Below, one piece after another: positions 21,861-32,829 of a stretch of DNA of 64,000 nt. Each line of letters begins with the position of its first letter. Positions within the stretch are counted from its first letter, which is position 1. This DNA is from Dastarcus helophoroides (lineage: Eukaryota; Arthropoda; Insecta; Coleoptera; Bothrideridae), in contig CM053326.1 in NCBI GenBank assembly GCA_028583605.1, positions 16,356,639 to 16,420,638 of the forward strand, written 5' to 3'. The translations under genes were made by a program, and so were the position numbers. The notes below the pieces were generated by a model. It was not told where the DNA came from. It saw only the letters and a program-made list of their open reading frames with translations, and made no database searches.

Positions 21861-23714
21861 CTAATACAAAAAATGGTGAAAATATTTTAAACTATCACAA
21901 GGAAGTTCTACCAACATGCAACTAATTAAATAAGTGAAATTTATTAAAACACATATTTTTGCCAAGGCACAGTGGCACTTGACATACAGTACAGGACCAT
22001 GATGTACGAACTTCTTTCTTTTTTGTACTGCAGAGTGGGCATCGTCATCGTCTTCTTGTAGACTGCTCTGGAAGGTGTTTTGCGTCCTTTTTTTGTAATT
22101 CTGAGGAAACAATAGGTTTAGAATTTCTAATTTGCAATGTAAGTGCTGACGTTGGTGTGGTGTTTTTTTGTATTAAAGTTTGAGCAACAAACCCTTCTGC
22201 ACATTGCCCCTTAAAATTTTTTAAATCAATAGTTTGTCCCAATTGCTTAAAAACTATATATGAATTGATAATTGCAGCGTCCAGGAAATAAAACAATATA
22301 CGGTGCCACCATTTCTTACAGCGTCTATCAATATTGTAGTTACGCATTTATTGTCCAAATTTATCTACAGCATTCATGTTCGCATTATAATTGGTGATTA
22401 TTTTAGGGCAATTTATAGAAATTTTTTTGCCACTTTTGTCCTTTCTCTGGACTGATGACACCTGATTAGAGTCGTGATAGTTTGATAAAATATACACTTC
22501 TCTATTGTCAATCCATTTTGTAGCATTTACTCCTGTACTGCTAGTGAGTGATATAAATTCCCCCCGTTTTTTGCCTTTGGTAGATGCAAAGGATGGTAAA
22601 AGTTTTCTTGTTTTGTTAACAACTCCACAAGCATTTATTTGCCGTTCCTTTAAACTTTGCATTAAATTAACGCTAGTAAAATAATTGTCAAAAAATAGTT
22701 TGTGCTCTTTTCCACTGAGATCACAAGTGAGAGGATTTACCACCTTTTGTCCAAGATTTTTCGTTATTTTATTATCAATTTTGCCTGTATATATATATAT
22801 ATATATATCACATTTGTAACAGTACCCAGTTTTATCCGCCAACATCCGCACTTTATATCCTCTTTTAATAGGTTTTTTAGGGAGATATTATTTGAAGCTG
22901 CTGCGTCCTTTAAAATTTATCATAGCTTCATCAATCGCTAAATATTCACTAGGTTGATAATTATTGATGAAATTATTTTGCATTGTGTTCAAAAAAGATC
23001 TGACTTTGTAGAGCTTATCGTAATTGGCACTATTTCTTGGAGGTGTTAGAATATTATCGTTTAGGTGACTGTGAGACAAATCTATTTACAGTCATTAGTT
23101 GACTAAGATATCCATTTCTCATATACGGTGTACTACTCCAATAATCCCTTTAACTGGGCAATTTATTAATTCCCATTAGAAAATTTATTCCAAAGAATGT
23201 ACTTATTTCTACTACATTTGTTGGAATGTATTTTTTACCCTCTTGTTCGGCATATAAATTTGTTTGAAAGACAATCAGGTTAATTAATTTATCACACATA
23301 AACTGGCAACAAATTTCATATGGTGATGGATTTTTAAGATCCATAATGTGTTGTGCTGGGCCAGAATTAGCACAAAAAATTCCAGGTGGTGTTGTTGTGT
23401 TGTCACTACTCCGTTGTATAACATTATTGCTTTGCTCTGATGTATTTTGTGCTAAGTCACGTCCCTCATTCTCAATTTCGTGTTCAGAAGAAGATATTCT
23501 CCTTACTGTTCTTCTCAGTAGAACAGGCTCATCTTCATCTTCTTCAGGAAGAATATAGTTTTCTTACTTTCGTTCTCCTTTGTAGAATTGGCTCATCTTC
23601 GCCTTCACTAAGATCAGTATTTGATTCTGAATCAGAAGGTAATGACTGAATATCCTCTTCATCAGATTCAAATTCAATTACTCGCTTCCATGGTGATTTT
23701 TTCCTGTTATTCAT
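21861..23714 (-). pseudogene. piggyBac transposase (DDE_Tnp_1_7), broken
   Basis: The start at 23714 opens with MNNRKKSPWKRVIEFESDEE, an acidic N-terminus usual for the family. It is followed by FFGINFLMGINKLPS (about 23160-23220), YLAIDEAMINFKGR (about 22895-22950), LFFDNYFTSVNLM (about 22665-22705) and NMNAVDKFGQ (about 22350-22380). These carry the three expected catalytic aspartates (AIDE, FDN, VDK). WWHRILFYFLDAAIINSYIV follows. The C-terminal cysteine-rich region survives as KCHCALAKIC in a different frame. There are stops in the N-terminal region, near 22870 and near 22347, plus at least one frameshift near 22050-22110. A TA-dinucleotide run (22790-22808) inside the coding region encodes YIYIYIY. 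Not functional. Confidence 0.92.
22788..22808. repeat. (TA)n microsatellite inside transposase
   Basis: An uninterrupted TA run within the piggyBac coding sequence, absent from the family's protein motif order, therefore a post-insertion expansion. Confidence 0.9.
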
Positions 23715-23848
23715 AGTAGAGCTAAGGGGACAGAAATTTACATAATTAGCAAAAACCTAATCAGTTGATAAAATATTAAAATTTTAGTAATAAGAATGTC
23801 AATCTAATTAGTGAAATAAACTTTCTTGAAAATATGAACCTGCATGGT

Positions 23849-23876
23849 GGGATACATTTATCCCACCATGTCAATG
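23849..23876. repeat. 28-nt perfect hairpin upstream of the piggyBac start
   Basis: CATGGTGGGATA, 4-nt loop CATT, then TATCCCACCATG. It sits between the transposase start codon (23714) and the right terminus (about 24297). It may be a subterminal transposase-binding repeat. Confidence 0.75.
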
Positions 23877-24464
23877 TTTGATGTAATAGAAAATTTTACG
23901 TTTTTCTATACATAACCTCAAACATTTTCTTTGGTTATATCTACACTAACACCTTTATGAAATAAAACTGTACTCACCGTCGCTATACAATTACTAAACA
24001 ATACAAAAACTAGAATCAGAGCACGATCAGACCACTCTAGGCAGATTTTAAGCAAATTTTGACATAAATAAATATTTGTTTTTATTGTGCGCGATTTTTT
24101 CATTTATTTATGTCATGGCAACCTATATTAAATACATTGCATGAAGTATTAATCATTGTATTATATGACATTTGACGGGTCTGAAGTGGTATGAAAATTG
24201 ACCCACCATGCATCTTTTGATAACAAAAAGGTGGGACAATTTTGCAACCACCTAACCCCTAAGCAGCCCATGCAAAAATATATAGGGTATTCTATTTAAA
24301 AAAATAAGTTTTTATCAAACTCTGTATATGATTGGTATATAAAAGAAAAATAATTTTTAAATAGGCTCTTCATAGATTTAAACCACCAAACAAAATTTCA
24401 TTTCGATGTCTCTTTACCCTTAGAAGCTATTTTCTGTCCACACACTAATGGCGGACCTTGTATA

Positions 24465-24775
24465 TCCATATATGTAATACTTCTATATGGCGTGTTGTGT
24501 ATAATCGCCACTACAAAATGCGTTGTCAAAAAGGTGAGATGAAAGTATATGTGGGTTCTCTTTGAAGGACAAGCATTCATTCATTTATAGCGGGAACAGA
24601 TGACAAGATGGGCGGGCTAATAAATGAATGACAACAAAGATAACTGACGAGAAGCGGGATTGGTTAATAAATTCTGTCCTCCAAAAAGACAAACATATAT
24701 ATCCATCGCGCCTTTTGAACACAATTGAAGGTACAAAACACGCCATATAGAAGTATTACATATATGTGTATATCA
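24465..24775. mobile_element. Small foldback element
   Basis: ATATGTAATACTTCTATATG GCGTGTTGTG at about 24468-24500 is inverted at about 24735-24768 (CACGCCATATAGAAGTATTA CATATATG). The 240 bp between the arms has no coding content. Confidence 0.65.
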
Positions 24776-25130
24776 TATGAGCTAATTTAAAAGCATGGCG
24801 GGCCACACTTCACTTTTCAGTTCTTCCGTACTTAAAATGAGCCAAATGCCCCTTCAGTCGGAGTTTAAGAGATCGTCTAGTCTGTGCGACGTACTTTTGA
24901 TTACACTCATTGCAGGAAATTAGGTAAATACCCGACTTGTCCGTTTATTCTACTTTATCTTTCAAACTACCTAAGAGTGGTTTTAATTTCCCACCAGAGC
25001 TGTAAACATACGTTAATTCCTGTTTTCGTAAAATTCCCCCCAAACGTCGTCGGACAGTCGTGGCTGACGAAACCAGAAATTTTGAACCTACGCTTACGCC
25101 TAGTTTGGGTAGTGTTAGTATGCTCTGATA
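24770..25130 (-). pseudogene. Penelope-like element GIY-YIG endonuclease fragment
   Basis: Minus-strand reading: YVYSSGGKLKPLLGSLKDKV (RT-to-endonuclease connector), an in-frame stop, then SGIYLISCNECNQKYVAQT, RRSLKLRLKGHLAHFK and, past a stop, SVARHAF. This is the GIY-YIG endonuclease of Penelope-like retroelements: the GIY is intact, YIG is degraded to YVA, and the CxxC and the arginine after QTRRS are present. The RT domain that should lie to the right is missing; instead a PLE-type terminal repeat (25125-25222) begins there. In living PLEs this domain cuts the target for integration. Confidence 0.85.
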
Positions 25131-25222
25131 ATGATACTTATCTATCAAAACGGGTTAGAGCAACTGTTTATGTGTTTTTAATTTTTTTTTTTTCTTTAGG
25201 AGTTACTATTTGTATATCAATT
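25125..25222 (+). repeat. PLE-type terminal repeat, family H2, degraded hammerhead
   Basis: CTGATAATGATACTTATC and CAAAACGGGTTAGAGCAAC match the hammerhead-like repeat at 20505 but the GAAA box is CAAA and stem II is altered, so it is inactive as a ribozyme. It adjoins the GIY-YIG fragment, which links repeat family H2 to a Penelope-like element. Confidence 0.6.
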
Positions 25223-25525
25223 AAAACCTTAAGTTAAAACTAGACATACTAAGATTAAAGCTGACATTTCTAGATAAAAATCAAAATTTTCTTGAGGTTG
25301 AATTGAAGATTTCTGTTTTATAGGCAAAATAGTAAAAAGTATAAATATTGAGTTTAAACTGCAACTTTCGAGATTGTTGGAAAACATCGAGATGACGAAT
25401 GAAACTTTCTATTTAAGGTTAAAATTATCAGAAAAAATTCTTTTAAATTTGAACTTGAAATTTTGCCTGAAAAGTTGCTATTTGGAAAAAGAAGCAAAAA
25501 CTTGGATTAATGTTTGGATATGTTT

Positions 25526-26747
25526 ATACAGGGTGATTCTAAAAATAGTACCATAAATTCAGGATTGTATTTTAGAGCCCAAAATAAGACGAAAAGTCCA
25601 TATAAACATATGTCGTAAAACGCTTCATTTCCAAGTTACAGGGTGTGGAAAATTACTTCCTGATTATAGTTTTTTTATTACTAGTTGCTAAACGTGTACA
25701 GATAATTGAATGAAATTTGGCACAATTCCATACCCTTTTATGCCTTTTCATGCCCTTTCATGCCCTTTTCAAATGTTTAAGAATTAATTAACACAACTTA
25801 ACCAGTGGCGGATATAACGATGGAGGCGGTGCTTTAAACGCGCCTTTTTTATTTTGTGTGCACCTTTGTGGTAATTTTTTAACAAAAATATAAACTGCAA
25901 ATATTTTTACATAAAAAAGTACTCCTACAGAAATTCGATATTGTCGGCGGTTTTCGAGTAAAATGCATTTTTATATTTCGATGCATTAAAAGCGCTTGTC
26001 CAAAAACATGGAATGTAACACATAGTTGGCATTAAAATAAAGAAAAATAAATAGTATTGACATTTCCGTGTTTTCTCGTCACCGGTAGCCACTTTAAGCC
26101 AATTCTGTAAATAAAAGCTAATATTTTTAAATTTGTTATTTATTAAATATTTACGAAAGATTTTTTTTTACTTAATTCTTAGCTAAAAATAATTTTTTGT
26201 AAAGTACATTTTAGGTAATAAACATATCATAGGTTTTCTTTCATTTTAAAGCCAACTTTGTGTTACATCTGAGATTTTTGTGGGAGTGCTTTTAATGCAT
26301 CGAGATATAAAAATGCATTTTACTTGAAAAAGGCTGACAATATCGAGTTTCAGTAGGAGTACCTTTTTTACGTAAAAAAGTTTGCAGTTTATATTTTTGT
26401 TAGAAACTAGGACAAAAGTCCACGCAAAATAAATAAGGCACGTTTTAAGCACTGCCCCCCTCGAAATACCCGCCACTGGTTAAGTTCTGTTAATTAACCT
26501 AACTTAATTAATTAATTTTTTAAAAGGAAACAAAAAGATATGAAGTTATGCCAAATTTCATTTAAATATCTGTACACGTTTCGCAACTATTAATTAAAAA
26601 CTATAATCTGGAACTAACCTTCCACACCCTGTAACTCGGAAACGAAGCATTTTCTGAAACATGTTTATATAAACTTTTTGTCTTATTTTGGGGTCAAAAA
26701 TACGATTCTGAATTTATGGTACTACTTTAAGAATCACCTTGTATAAC
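25526..26747. mobile_element. Foldback element, family A, nearly complete
   Basis: Ends TATACAGGGTGATTCT and its inverse AGAATCACCTTGTATA, with inverted arms matching for several hundred bp on each side (for example GTTACAGGGTGTGGAA near 25637 and TTCCACACCCTGTAAC near 26618; ATGCATTTTTATAT near 25964 and its complement near 26305). The flanks are compatible with a TA duplication. Non-coding; the minus-strand frames inside it are incidental. It is the fuller relative of 4609-5502. Confidence 0.85.
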
Positions 26748-27680
26748 TGATTTTGAGAAATTTCTGAACTGAATTCAAATTTGAGAAAAGTAAAAATTTT
26801 AAATTTACCAAAAATAAACTTTTTTACTTTAGTCTGAAATTTAAAATTTAAATGGTCAACAATTTGTGCATTAGGTTTAGTCTTAAGAAAAAAATGTTTC
26901 ACGTTTAAGACAAAAATTTTAGGTAACTTTTTTATTTATACTTTAAATCTAATTTATGTTTTTCCCTTTTAGCGGTCGTAGACCTCACAGCCCCATTTTC
27001 ACCTATCTAGCACAATTTTCAGGAAAATTTTAACATTGTGGGCATCAGTGTAAAATTGTTAACTGCAGGTATATTTGAAAATGTGTTTATAGATATAATA
27101 TTGTTAAATGTTACAGATTCGACTGAAAGACTATGATGTGATTTTAGTCACTTCATTTAGACAATGACACAGCACTTGCCCACTGAATCATATTAGGGGC
27201 TGGTATATACAAGGTGTTTCAGGTGAAACGAGCCACCCGGAATATTTGCCATATTGTGCATATGAACAAAATTTCCCAAAACAGATCAATATTTGTATTG
27301 AGGGGGACATCTTTTCAGGACAAATTTAAAATTCTTAATGTCAATTCCCCTACCCTCACTAACACAGCCCCTTACAATATAAATAGGGAAAGTGGGTGTT
27401 TTGATCATTTATTTCAAAGGTCTTGCAGTTCTCTTTACGACAGTAATTGTAGGTATTGTTTTTGACTACGCAATACTCTAAATAACGGTGTTTTCATGAT
27501 TTTAGCTGAATATTATGAGAACATTCAGCCTAACTGTACCTTACTTTATTAGGTGTCCAAAATGACCTTTTTGTACCCCCACATAATGATACGTTGGCAA
27601 TTGGGACGGTTAACTTCGCTATGAAATGAAAAGCATGATATTGTATAGAAAATTCGGGTTGCCATTGATACGTTTAGTCA

Positions 27681-27920
27681 TCAGTTCTCAAAACTCCACT
27701 CTTCGCTCAAAATCACTCTCATCCAGTCCGTGTACCAACTTAATTCTGTATGGATGAAATTTAAATTTGCAAAAAATTCTCCAAACTGATGACCGTCTAG
27801 TTTTACTTGCCCCGGAGAGTTGGATGATTGACGCCATATTTCGTGTTGCGGTTTGATGGAACGGACTTGTCCTTGGTTATCTTCAAAAATTGAAATACAG
27901 AACTTGTCCCCTGAAACCAA
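27681..27920 (-). pseudogene. Unassigned coding-like fragment, 79 residues
   Basis: The frame starts within the PLE-type repeat and continues into unique sequence containing WYTDWMRVILSEEWSFEN. The SEEW segment faintly recalls the first catalytic motif of mariner-type transposases (SDExxF), and its location between long TIRs would fit, but no second motif is convincing. Its first 25 residues come from repeat sequence also seen at 36771, so the frame is a chimera. Confidence 0.25.
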
Positions 27921-28000
27921 GAAAAATTAAAAAACACAACAAAAGTTGCTTTAACGCGTTTCGACAGTCAAGCTATTATCTTCAGAGAGACATTTTTGCG
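27885..28000 (-). ncRNA. Hammerhead-like PLE-type repeat (family H2), inverted copy
   Basis: On the minus strand CTGAAGATAATAGCTTGACT is followed by GTCGAAACGCGTTAAAGCAA. The CUGANGA box, the GAAA box and the self-complementary ACGCGU stem III are preserved, but stem II pairing (ATAG/CTGT) is weakened. The downstream repeat extends past TTGGTTTCAGGGGACAAG into TTCAATTTTTGAAGATAACC, shared with the copy at 36690-36800. Confidence 0.45.
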
Positions 28001-28936
28001 GTTACCTGTACTAAAATTTCGATTTAACAAGACTAAATTAAAGGAAAAGAAGCCCAACAAAAATTTACTGTGATAAAATCGATTCGTAAAAACAAGTGCA
28101 GGTAGTGATGTCTGATTGATGTAGAGTGAAGTATCTTAATCTATTGAATTACGAATGTATTGATGTACGGTGAACGGTGATGGAAGAAGGTTATTTATAG
28201 CACCTAATGAAGCAACTTACAGTCAGATTAAATGTACTCATAAAATCTAGAAAAGAGAATTGCAAGGTCTTTTATATGAATGGTACAACACCCACTCTCC
28301 CCATTCATATTGTAAGGGCGTGTGTTTGTGTGGGTAGTGCGTTGACGTAAAAAATTTCAATTCGACATGAAAATATATTCCTCTCAATATTAAAATTGAC
28401 CTGTTTCAGGAAATTATGGCAAATATTCGGGATGGCTCGTTTCAACTGAACCGGTTTCTATTTATATCTCATACTTCTTCGAAAACTTTTCATCTCGGAA
28501 ACATCTAGTTAGTAATTCTAGACTGCAATTAAAAAATGTTTAGGATAATTCGATGTGATTTGTAGCAAGTAAACGAAAAGTAAGAAAAAAATTAACACAT
28601 TAAATGATTGATAAACAAGAGCCATTGCCTAAAAAGATTTTTGACTGCACAGGATGGTTCAATATTTGTGGACAACATTTTTTGTTTTTAAATGAAAGAC
28701 CTTTTATACTAGTATATATTGGTGGCAGGTAATTTTATTTTTATTTTGCATGTGTTTGCAAGTTTGATGTAAGTGTTGAACTAAGAAATTATTGCCATAT
28801 TAAACAGATTAAGTACACGATTAACAGAAACAAAAAATAAAAGTGTCTTTGGAGTATTTTAAACAAAATCACAGAAAAATTAGGATAAACATATCAGGTA
28901 ATATTTCTTAATATTATACCAGAGAAAAAACTCTTC

Positions 28937-29320
28937 CGAAATGAAGGATTACGCTTTTGGTATGGTTGACATCCTATACTGAGATATTACGCTGCTGTAT
29001 ATCATCTATCTTCTTTTTTGGACTATTCTTATTACTATTCTTGGAAGAGTTTTGCCCCAATTATGGTTAACATGCTGTGCTATTCTGTTTTAACATACAT
29101 TTATTTTGTGCTATTTTTCAGTTTGGAAGAGTGTCGCATGTTGTATGGTTGGTCCACTGCTATTATAGTATTTTAAAATTGGTTATTTATTTTTATTGTA
29201 ATTTTTATATATTTTTCTTGCATTTTATTGCTTTTTGTCCTTGGAAAAGCATCTATCATGGTAAACGAAACGTCGAATTTGATACGGTCCAATTATGGAA
29301 TTAGTAGTAGTAATATTTTA
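28937..29320 (+). repeat. PLE-type terminal repeat, family H3, degraded
   Basis: GAAACGTCGAATTTGATACG followed by GTCCAATTATGGAA near 29272 corresponds to GAAACGTCAAAC...ACGATCCAATCCCGGAA at 51819. Upstream, a GGAAGAGTNTTGC/CGC...TATGGTTGAC unit is repeated about three times (28939, 29041, 29122), also matching 51655-51690. The first half of the hammerhead-like core is not recognisable here. Confidence 0.5.
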
Positions 29321-29579
29321 TTGACTTTGGTTGTGGAAGTCTTCGTAACCAATAAAATATCCTTGGCTTCAAAAAAGATTTTTTTTTTTAATTAGAAAAA
29401 TTAAAAACGAAAAATCTAATAGATGAATATTTTAGTGTGTACTGTAAAGAATGCTTTAAAAAATGTACGAATAATTTTATCATTGGGAACTTCATCCTAG
29501 GTTTAAACTTAAGACTTCCGCACTACTTATTAATGTGATAATATACAAGTTTATCATGCTGCGTCATTTTCTTTACTAG

Positions 29580-30850
29580 TTGCAAAATAATTCTTCTATT
29601 CTTCTTCACTTCAGGTTTTAGGCATTATTGCCTGTTACAATACTCATCTTTTCGTTGGTTTACCAATACTTGTTCTTCCAATATATCTATAAAATCTTGC
29701 CTTGGCAGGCAACCTTTTTTTTTATTTATTCGTTCTACATGTTCCTTTTACCTTATTCTATTTTCTGTTATTTTGTTGATATTTAACTCTGTTCTTATAT
29801 CTCTATTTCTTATTCTATCCAATTTTGTGCAACCTTTCACTCGCCTAAGAAATTTCATATCTTGTGCTTGTATTCTACTGTCTTCTTTTTTTTGTCGCTG
29901 TCCACGTTTTCGCTACCATATAAGAGGGTTGATACAGCTATCTTCCTATAAAATTTTATCTGCGTATCTTTTCTTGTTTTATTTTTTAGTGTTCCACTAA
30001 TAGTTCCGCTAATATGAGTGAATTTATTAAGTTTTTCTTTTACGTCATTATTTCGATCATATGATACATCGCAACCTAAATATTTAAAATGTTTTTTTTG
30101 TTCCAATACTGTGTTATTTACAATTATTTTTGTTCTGACTGAGTATTTACCTGAAAAAGCCATAGGCTTATTCTTATTTGTTGATATTTTCAGGTCGTAT
30201 TTTTGCAGATATTTTGATCTTTGTAGATTATTTTTGGTTTCTGCAAAGAGTACTAGGTCATCGGCATATAAAAGGAAGTTTAAGATATTATGCTTATCTA
30301 AGTATATTCCTGTAGAATGTTTCATTTTCCTTTCTTTTATAATGTTGTCTCTGTATATGTTAAAGAGAGTTGGCGATATGCAGCAGCCCTGTCTGACTCC
30401 TTTATTTGTTGCTATTTCTTTACTTAGTTTTCCGTCTATATTTACTAGAATTGTGGTGTTAATGTATAGACTTTGAATCGTTTGTATTAAGAGCCTTGGA
30501 TTCCATGTTCCTCCATAAAGTTCCATAATTTGCACCTGTTTACTTTGTCAAAAGCTTTCTCAAGGTCTATAAAACTTATATGAGTTTCTCTCTTGAATTC
30601 TCTGTGTTTTTCTATGATTTGTTGTATCGTAACTATTCCATCTATTATTGATGTGCCTTTTTAAAATCCTGTTTGTTCTTCCTCTATTAACTCTTCTGAA
30701 ATTATTTTCAATCTGTTATTTGGCATTCTGGCATAAATTGTATAAGCCGAATCTAATAAAGTAATTCCACGATAGTTTTGAGGATTGTTTTTGTCGCCTT
30801 TTTAAAACAAAGATTTTGCCCTTCTTCAATTTTCAGGAATAATATTATTT
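29580..30850 (-). pseudogene. RTE-like LINE reverse transcriptase, nearly complete RT
   Basis: Minus strand from 30850: NYRGITLLDSAYTIYAR, ISEELIEEEQTGF (stop), FIDLEKAFDKVNR (first catalytic D), then in the open frame 29855-30535 GVRQGCCISPTLFNIY, LLYADDLVLFAET (YADD box intact), HFKYLGCDVSYDRN and FYRKIAVSTLLYGSEN. Past the frame end, QDMKFLRRVKGCTKLDRIR continues to about 29600. Two or three stops, otherwise well kept compared with the other LINEs here. No endonuclease domain precedes it, so it is 5'-truncated. The clade is given as RTE-like from motif style, not from a tree. The plus-strand frame 30018-30476 is its antisense. Confidence 0.87.
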
Positions 30851-30859
30851 TTTCAAGAT

Positions 30860-31915
30860 TTTTTATATAGGTGTAATAATCTCAAGTGCAACATTAGTTT
30901 GCCCATGGAATGGCAAACTAATTTATCTCAAACATAAAATTCAGGAAGTATCACTTTCAACACGTACGTCGCGAAAGGTGGACTATATACCATTTAATGT
31001 ATTTTCTGAATTAGTTAGTTCAAGACCACATTTTAGAGTGCTATTGAAAGTACATTGATAATTTTTAGTATATCTAAACACATCTTCGTCTAACTCATAA
31101 TTTCGTAGACATACTAGATTCATTCTATATATTCGATTCTAGACAGCAGCAACGTACTTTCTTGGTAATTTGCACGTCGTTGATAAGTGCAGATACCGAT
31201 GAAGTAGAAATTAACTTTTGTGATAAGAACTATAAAAAATGAAGGAATACAGAACAGTATACTATGTACAATACCAAGTCTACGACTAGACATTATTGCG
31301 GATTAAATTTGTCCAGATACGTTTCCCTAGGTTTCCAAATATGCACAGTGCAAAGTGGAAAAACAGAACCACTTTTTTATGGGATATGAAAAATATCGGA
31401 CCATATTTTAGAGGATGATTCAGTCTATGAGACTAAATTAATTTCGGTAGGAAACTCCTATCAAATTCTCAAAAAATTGAACATCCCATAGACACTGCAC
31501 CATAACAATCAAATTGTGAACAGGTGAAAACCTTTTCTGCTATTTCGATTTAAATTTGCCACAAGAACGTTTTTGAAATCATTTACTAAATATTCAATAA
31601 CAAATTAAACAAATTAAACCATAAAAGAATAGATAGGCATAGTTTTTCGCGATTAGATCTTGTCAGGAAATAATTAAAAGTATTTCATGTTCCATCCAAC
31701 ACCGGACCGTAGGAAAAGAGCAAAAAACTAAATGCAAGACAGAAGTGCAAACTCGGTATATCAATTATTCCAGAGGTTACACTTTCTGTCCAAAAGAAGT
31801 TCATATAATCAATATACGAACACAGGTGGTGCAGGCAAGCAAATATATTAGAAAAGAAACTCATCTGCTAAGACTGGAATGAAAAATAGAGATGCAGGCA
31901 GAACTTCATGGTAGC
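30860..31915. other. Anonymous stretch
   Basis: No recognised gene or repeat on either strand. Confidence 0.4.
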
Positions 31916-31922
31916 TCAGTAT

Positions 31923-32812
31923 ACAGGGTGGGGGAGTTAAATCCGGACAAATTTCAATTTGAATTTCGCGCTATATCGTAGCTCCGCCAGAGGTCGCGAT
32001 TGCAGTTTTCGAAGGCTATGGGTGTCTAGTAAACATATATAATCTTAAAATAGCCGAGATGCTGGGAACAAGTGCGGAGTACACTCGAAGAGCCGCGATT
32101 TTTGAAAGCCTTCGCGCTGGGCGCTCGGCGACCGAGATCATTCGATTCTTCGGGTACCCGATATCGACCGTTTATGATGTTGTGGCGAAATGCAATGCTT
32201 CGGAGAAGTCCAAAGAAGATTTCGCTGACCAGGCGAGAAGTTCCCATTCGAGGGAATGGTTGTCACGAACTCCGGCGGTCGTGGAAAGGGCTCATTTCTT
32301 TGAAAATGGACAAACTATCACAAAACAAATTTATTTGAATGTTTTAAAGGATGTTGTGGTGCCATGGATGGTAACTGTGGCCGCAGGGAGGCAGTATGTG
32401 TTTCAATAGGACGGTGCACCGGCTCACACAAGCCATTTAGTCCAAAACTGGCTCTCAGACAATGCGGACATGTTCTGGTCCAAAGAGTTTTGGCCCCCGA
32501 ATAGCCCGGATTTGAACTCCCTTGAACGGGTTACCAATAAGTCACGGCACCCTAATGTCGCGTCTCTACGCACCGCTATCGAAGCAGCATTCGCCAATAT
32601 GGACAGCGGTGCGTTACAGAGAGCGTGCGAGCGCTTCAGGACAAGAATGGAGGCGATAATTAAGGCCAACGGCGGTTATATTAAGTAATTGTACTCCTGA
32701 CAGGTCACACGAATATTGACTGAAAACACTTTCTTTCACATTTGTTCTTTGTATCAATATACTATATTTGAAAACAAATTTTTTTTTGTCCGGATTTAAC
32801 TGCCGCACCCTG
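31923..32812 (+). mobile_element. Internally deleted mariner-type transposon, 890 bp
   Basis: TIRs CAGGGTGGGGGAGTTAAATC at 31923 and GATTTAACTGCCGCACCCTG ending at 32812 continue as CGGACAAATTT / AAATTTTTTTTTGTCCG. TA (31921-31922 and 32813-32814) flanks both ends, the expected duplicated target. The interior is visibly GC-richer than the surroundings. The element is shorter than the usual 1.3 kb because of deletions in the transposase. Confidence 0.93.
32059..32688 (+). pseudogene. Mariner-type (maT-like) transposase with large deletions
   Basis: The N-terminal helix-turn-helix part is intact (LRAGRSATEIIRFFGYP, STVYDVVAK). At about residue 80 the frame jumps from TPAVVERAH to FFENGQTITK, so the region with the first catalytic D and much of the domain before it is gone. 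YVFQ, a TAG stop (32407), then DGAPAHTSHLVQNWL (second catalytic D) and FWPPNSPDLN follow. The third-acid segment (expected LDYYVW) is removed by a second small deletion that joins NSLE to RVTNKSRHPNV. The C-terminus AIIKANGGYIK is present and ends at 32688. The original spacing would fit the DD37D/maT group. Cannot transpose itself; could only have been moved in trans. Confidence 0.9.
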
Positions 32813-32829
32813 TAGTATTTCAACCATAC

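Larger units (their letters stand above)
21755..24297 (-). mobile_element. Decayed piggyBac-type transposon, about 2.5 kb
   Basis: The left end is TTAA (21751-21754) followed by CCCTTTGAAGCACATG, the TTAA target and CCCT-type terminus of piggyBac elements. The right side ends TATATAGGG (to 24297) but the following target is TATT rather than TTAA, so that boundary is less certain. Between them is a minus-strand piggyBac transposase. An internal hairpin (23849-23876) and related GGTGGGACA/ACCATGCAT words near 24200-24240 look like subterminal repeats. Total length fits the family. Confidence 0.8.
27207..28455. mobile_element. TIR element (about 1.25 kb) with a nested PLE-type repeat
   Basis: Left TIR CAGGTGAAACGAGCCACCCG, right GGCTCGTTTCAACTG, with the match continuing about 230 bp inward (AATATTTGCCAT; CTTACAATAT; AGTGGGTGTT; CTTGCANTTCTCTTT). 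The interior carries a plus-sense-inverted copy of PLE-type repeat H2 (27885-28000) and a minus-strand frame (27681-27920) that may be a transposase scrap, for which I cannot name a family. Confidence 0.75.

Noticed and set aside
30018..30476. 152-residue plus-strand open frame
   Set aside because: Exact antisense of the RTE-like LINE RT including the YADD box.
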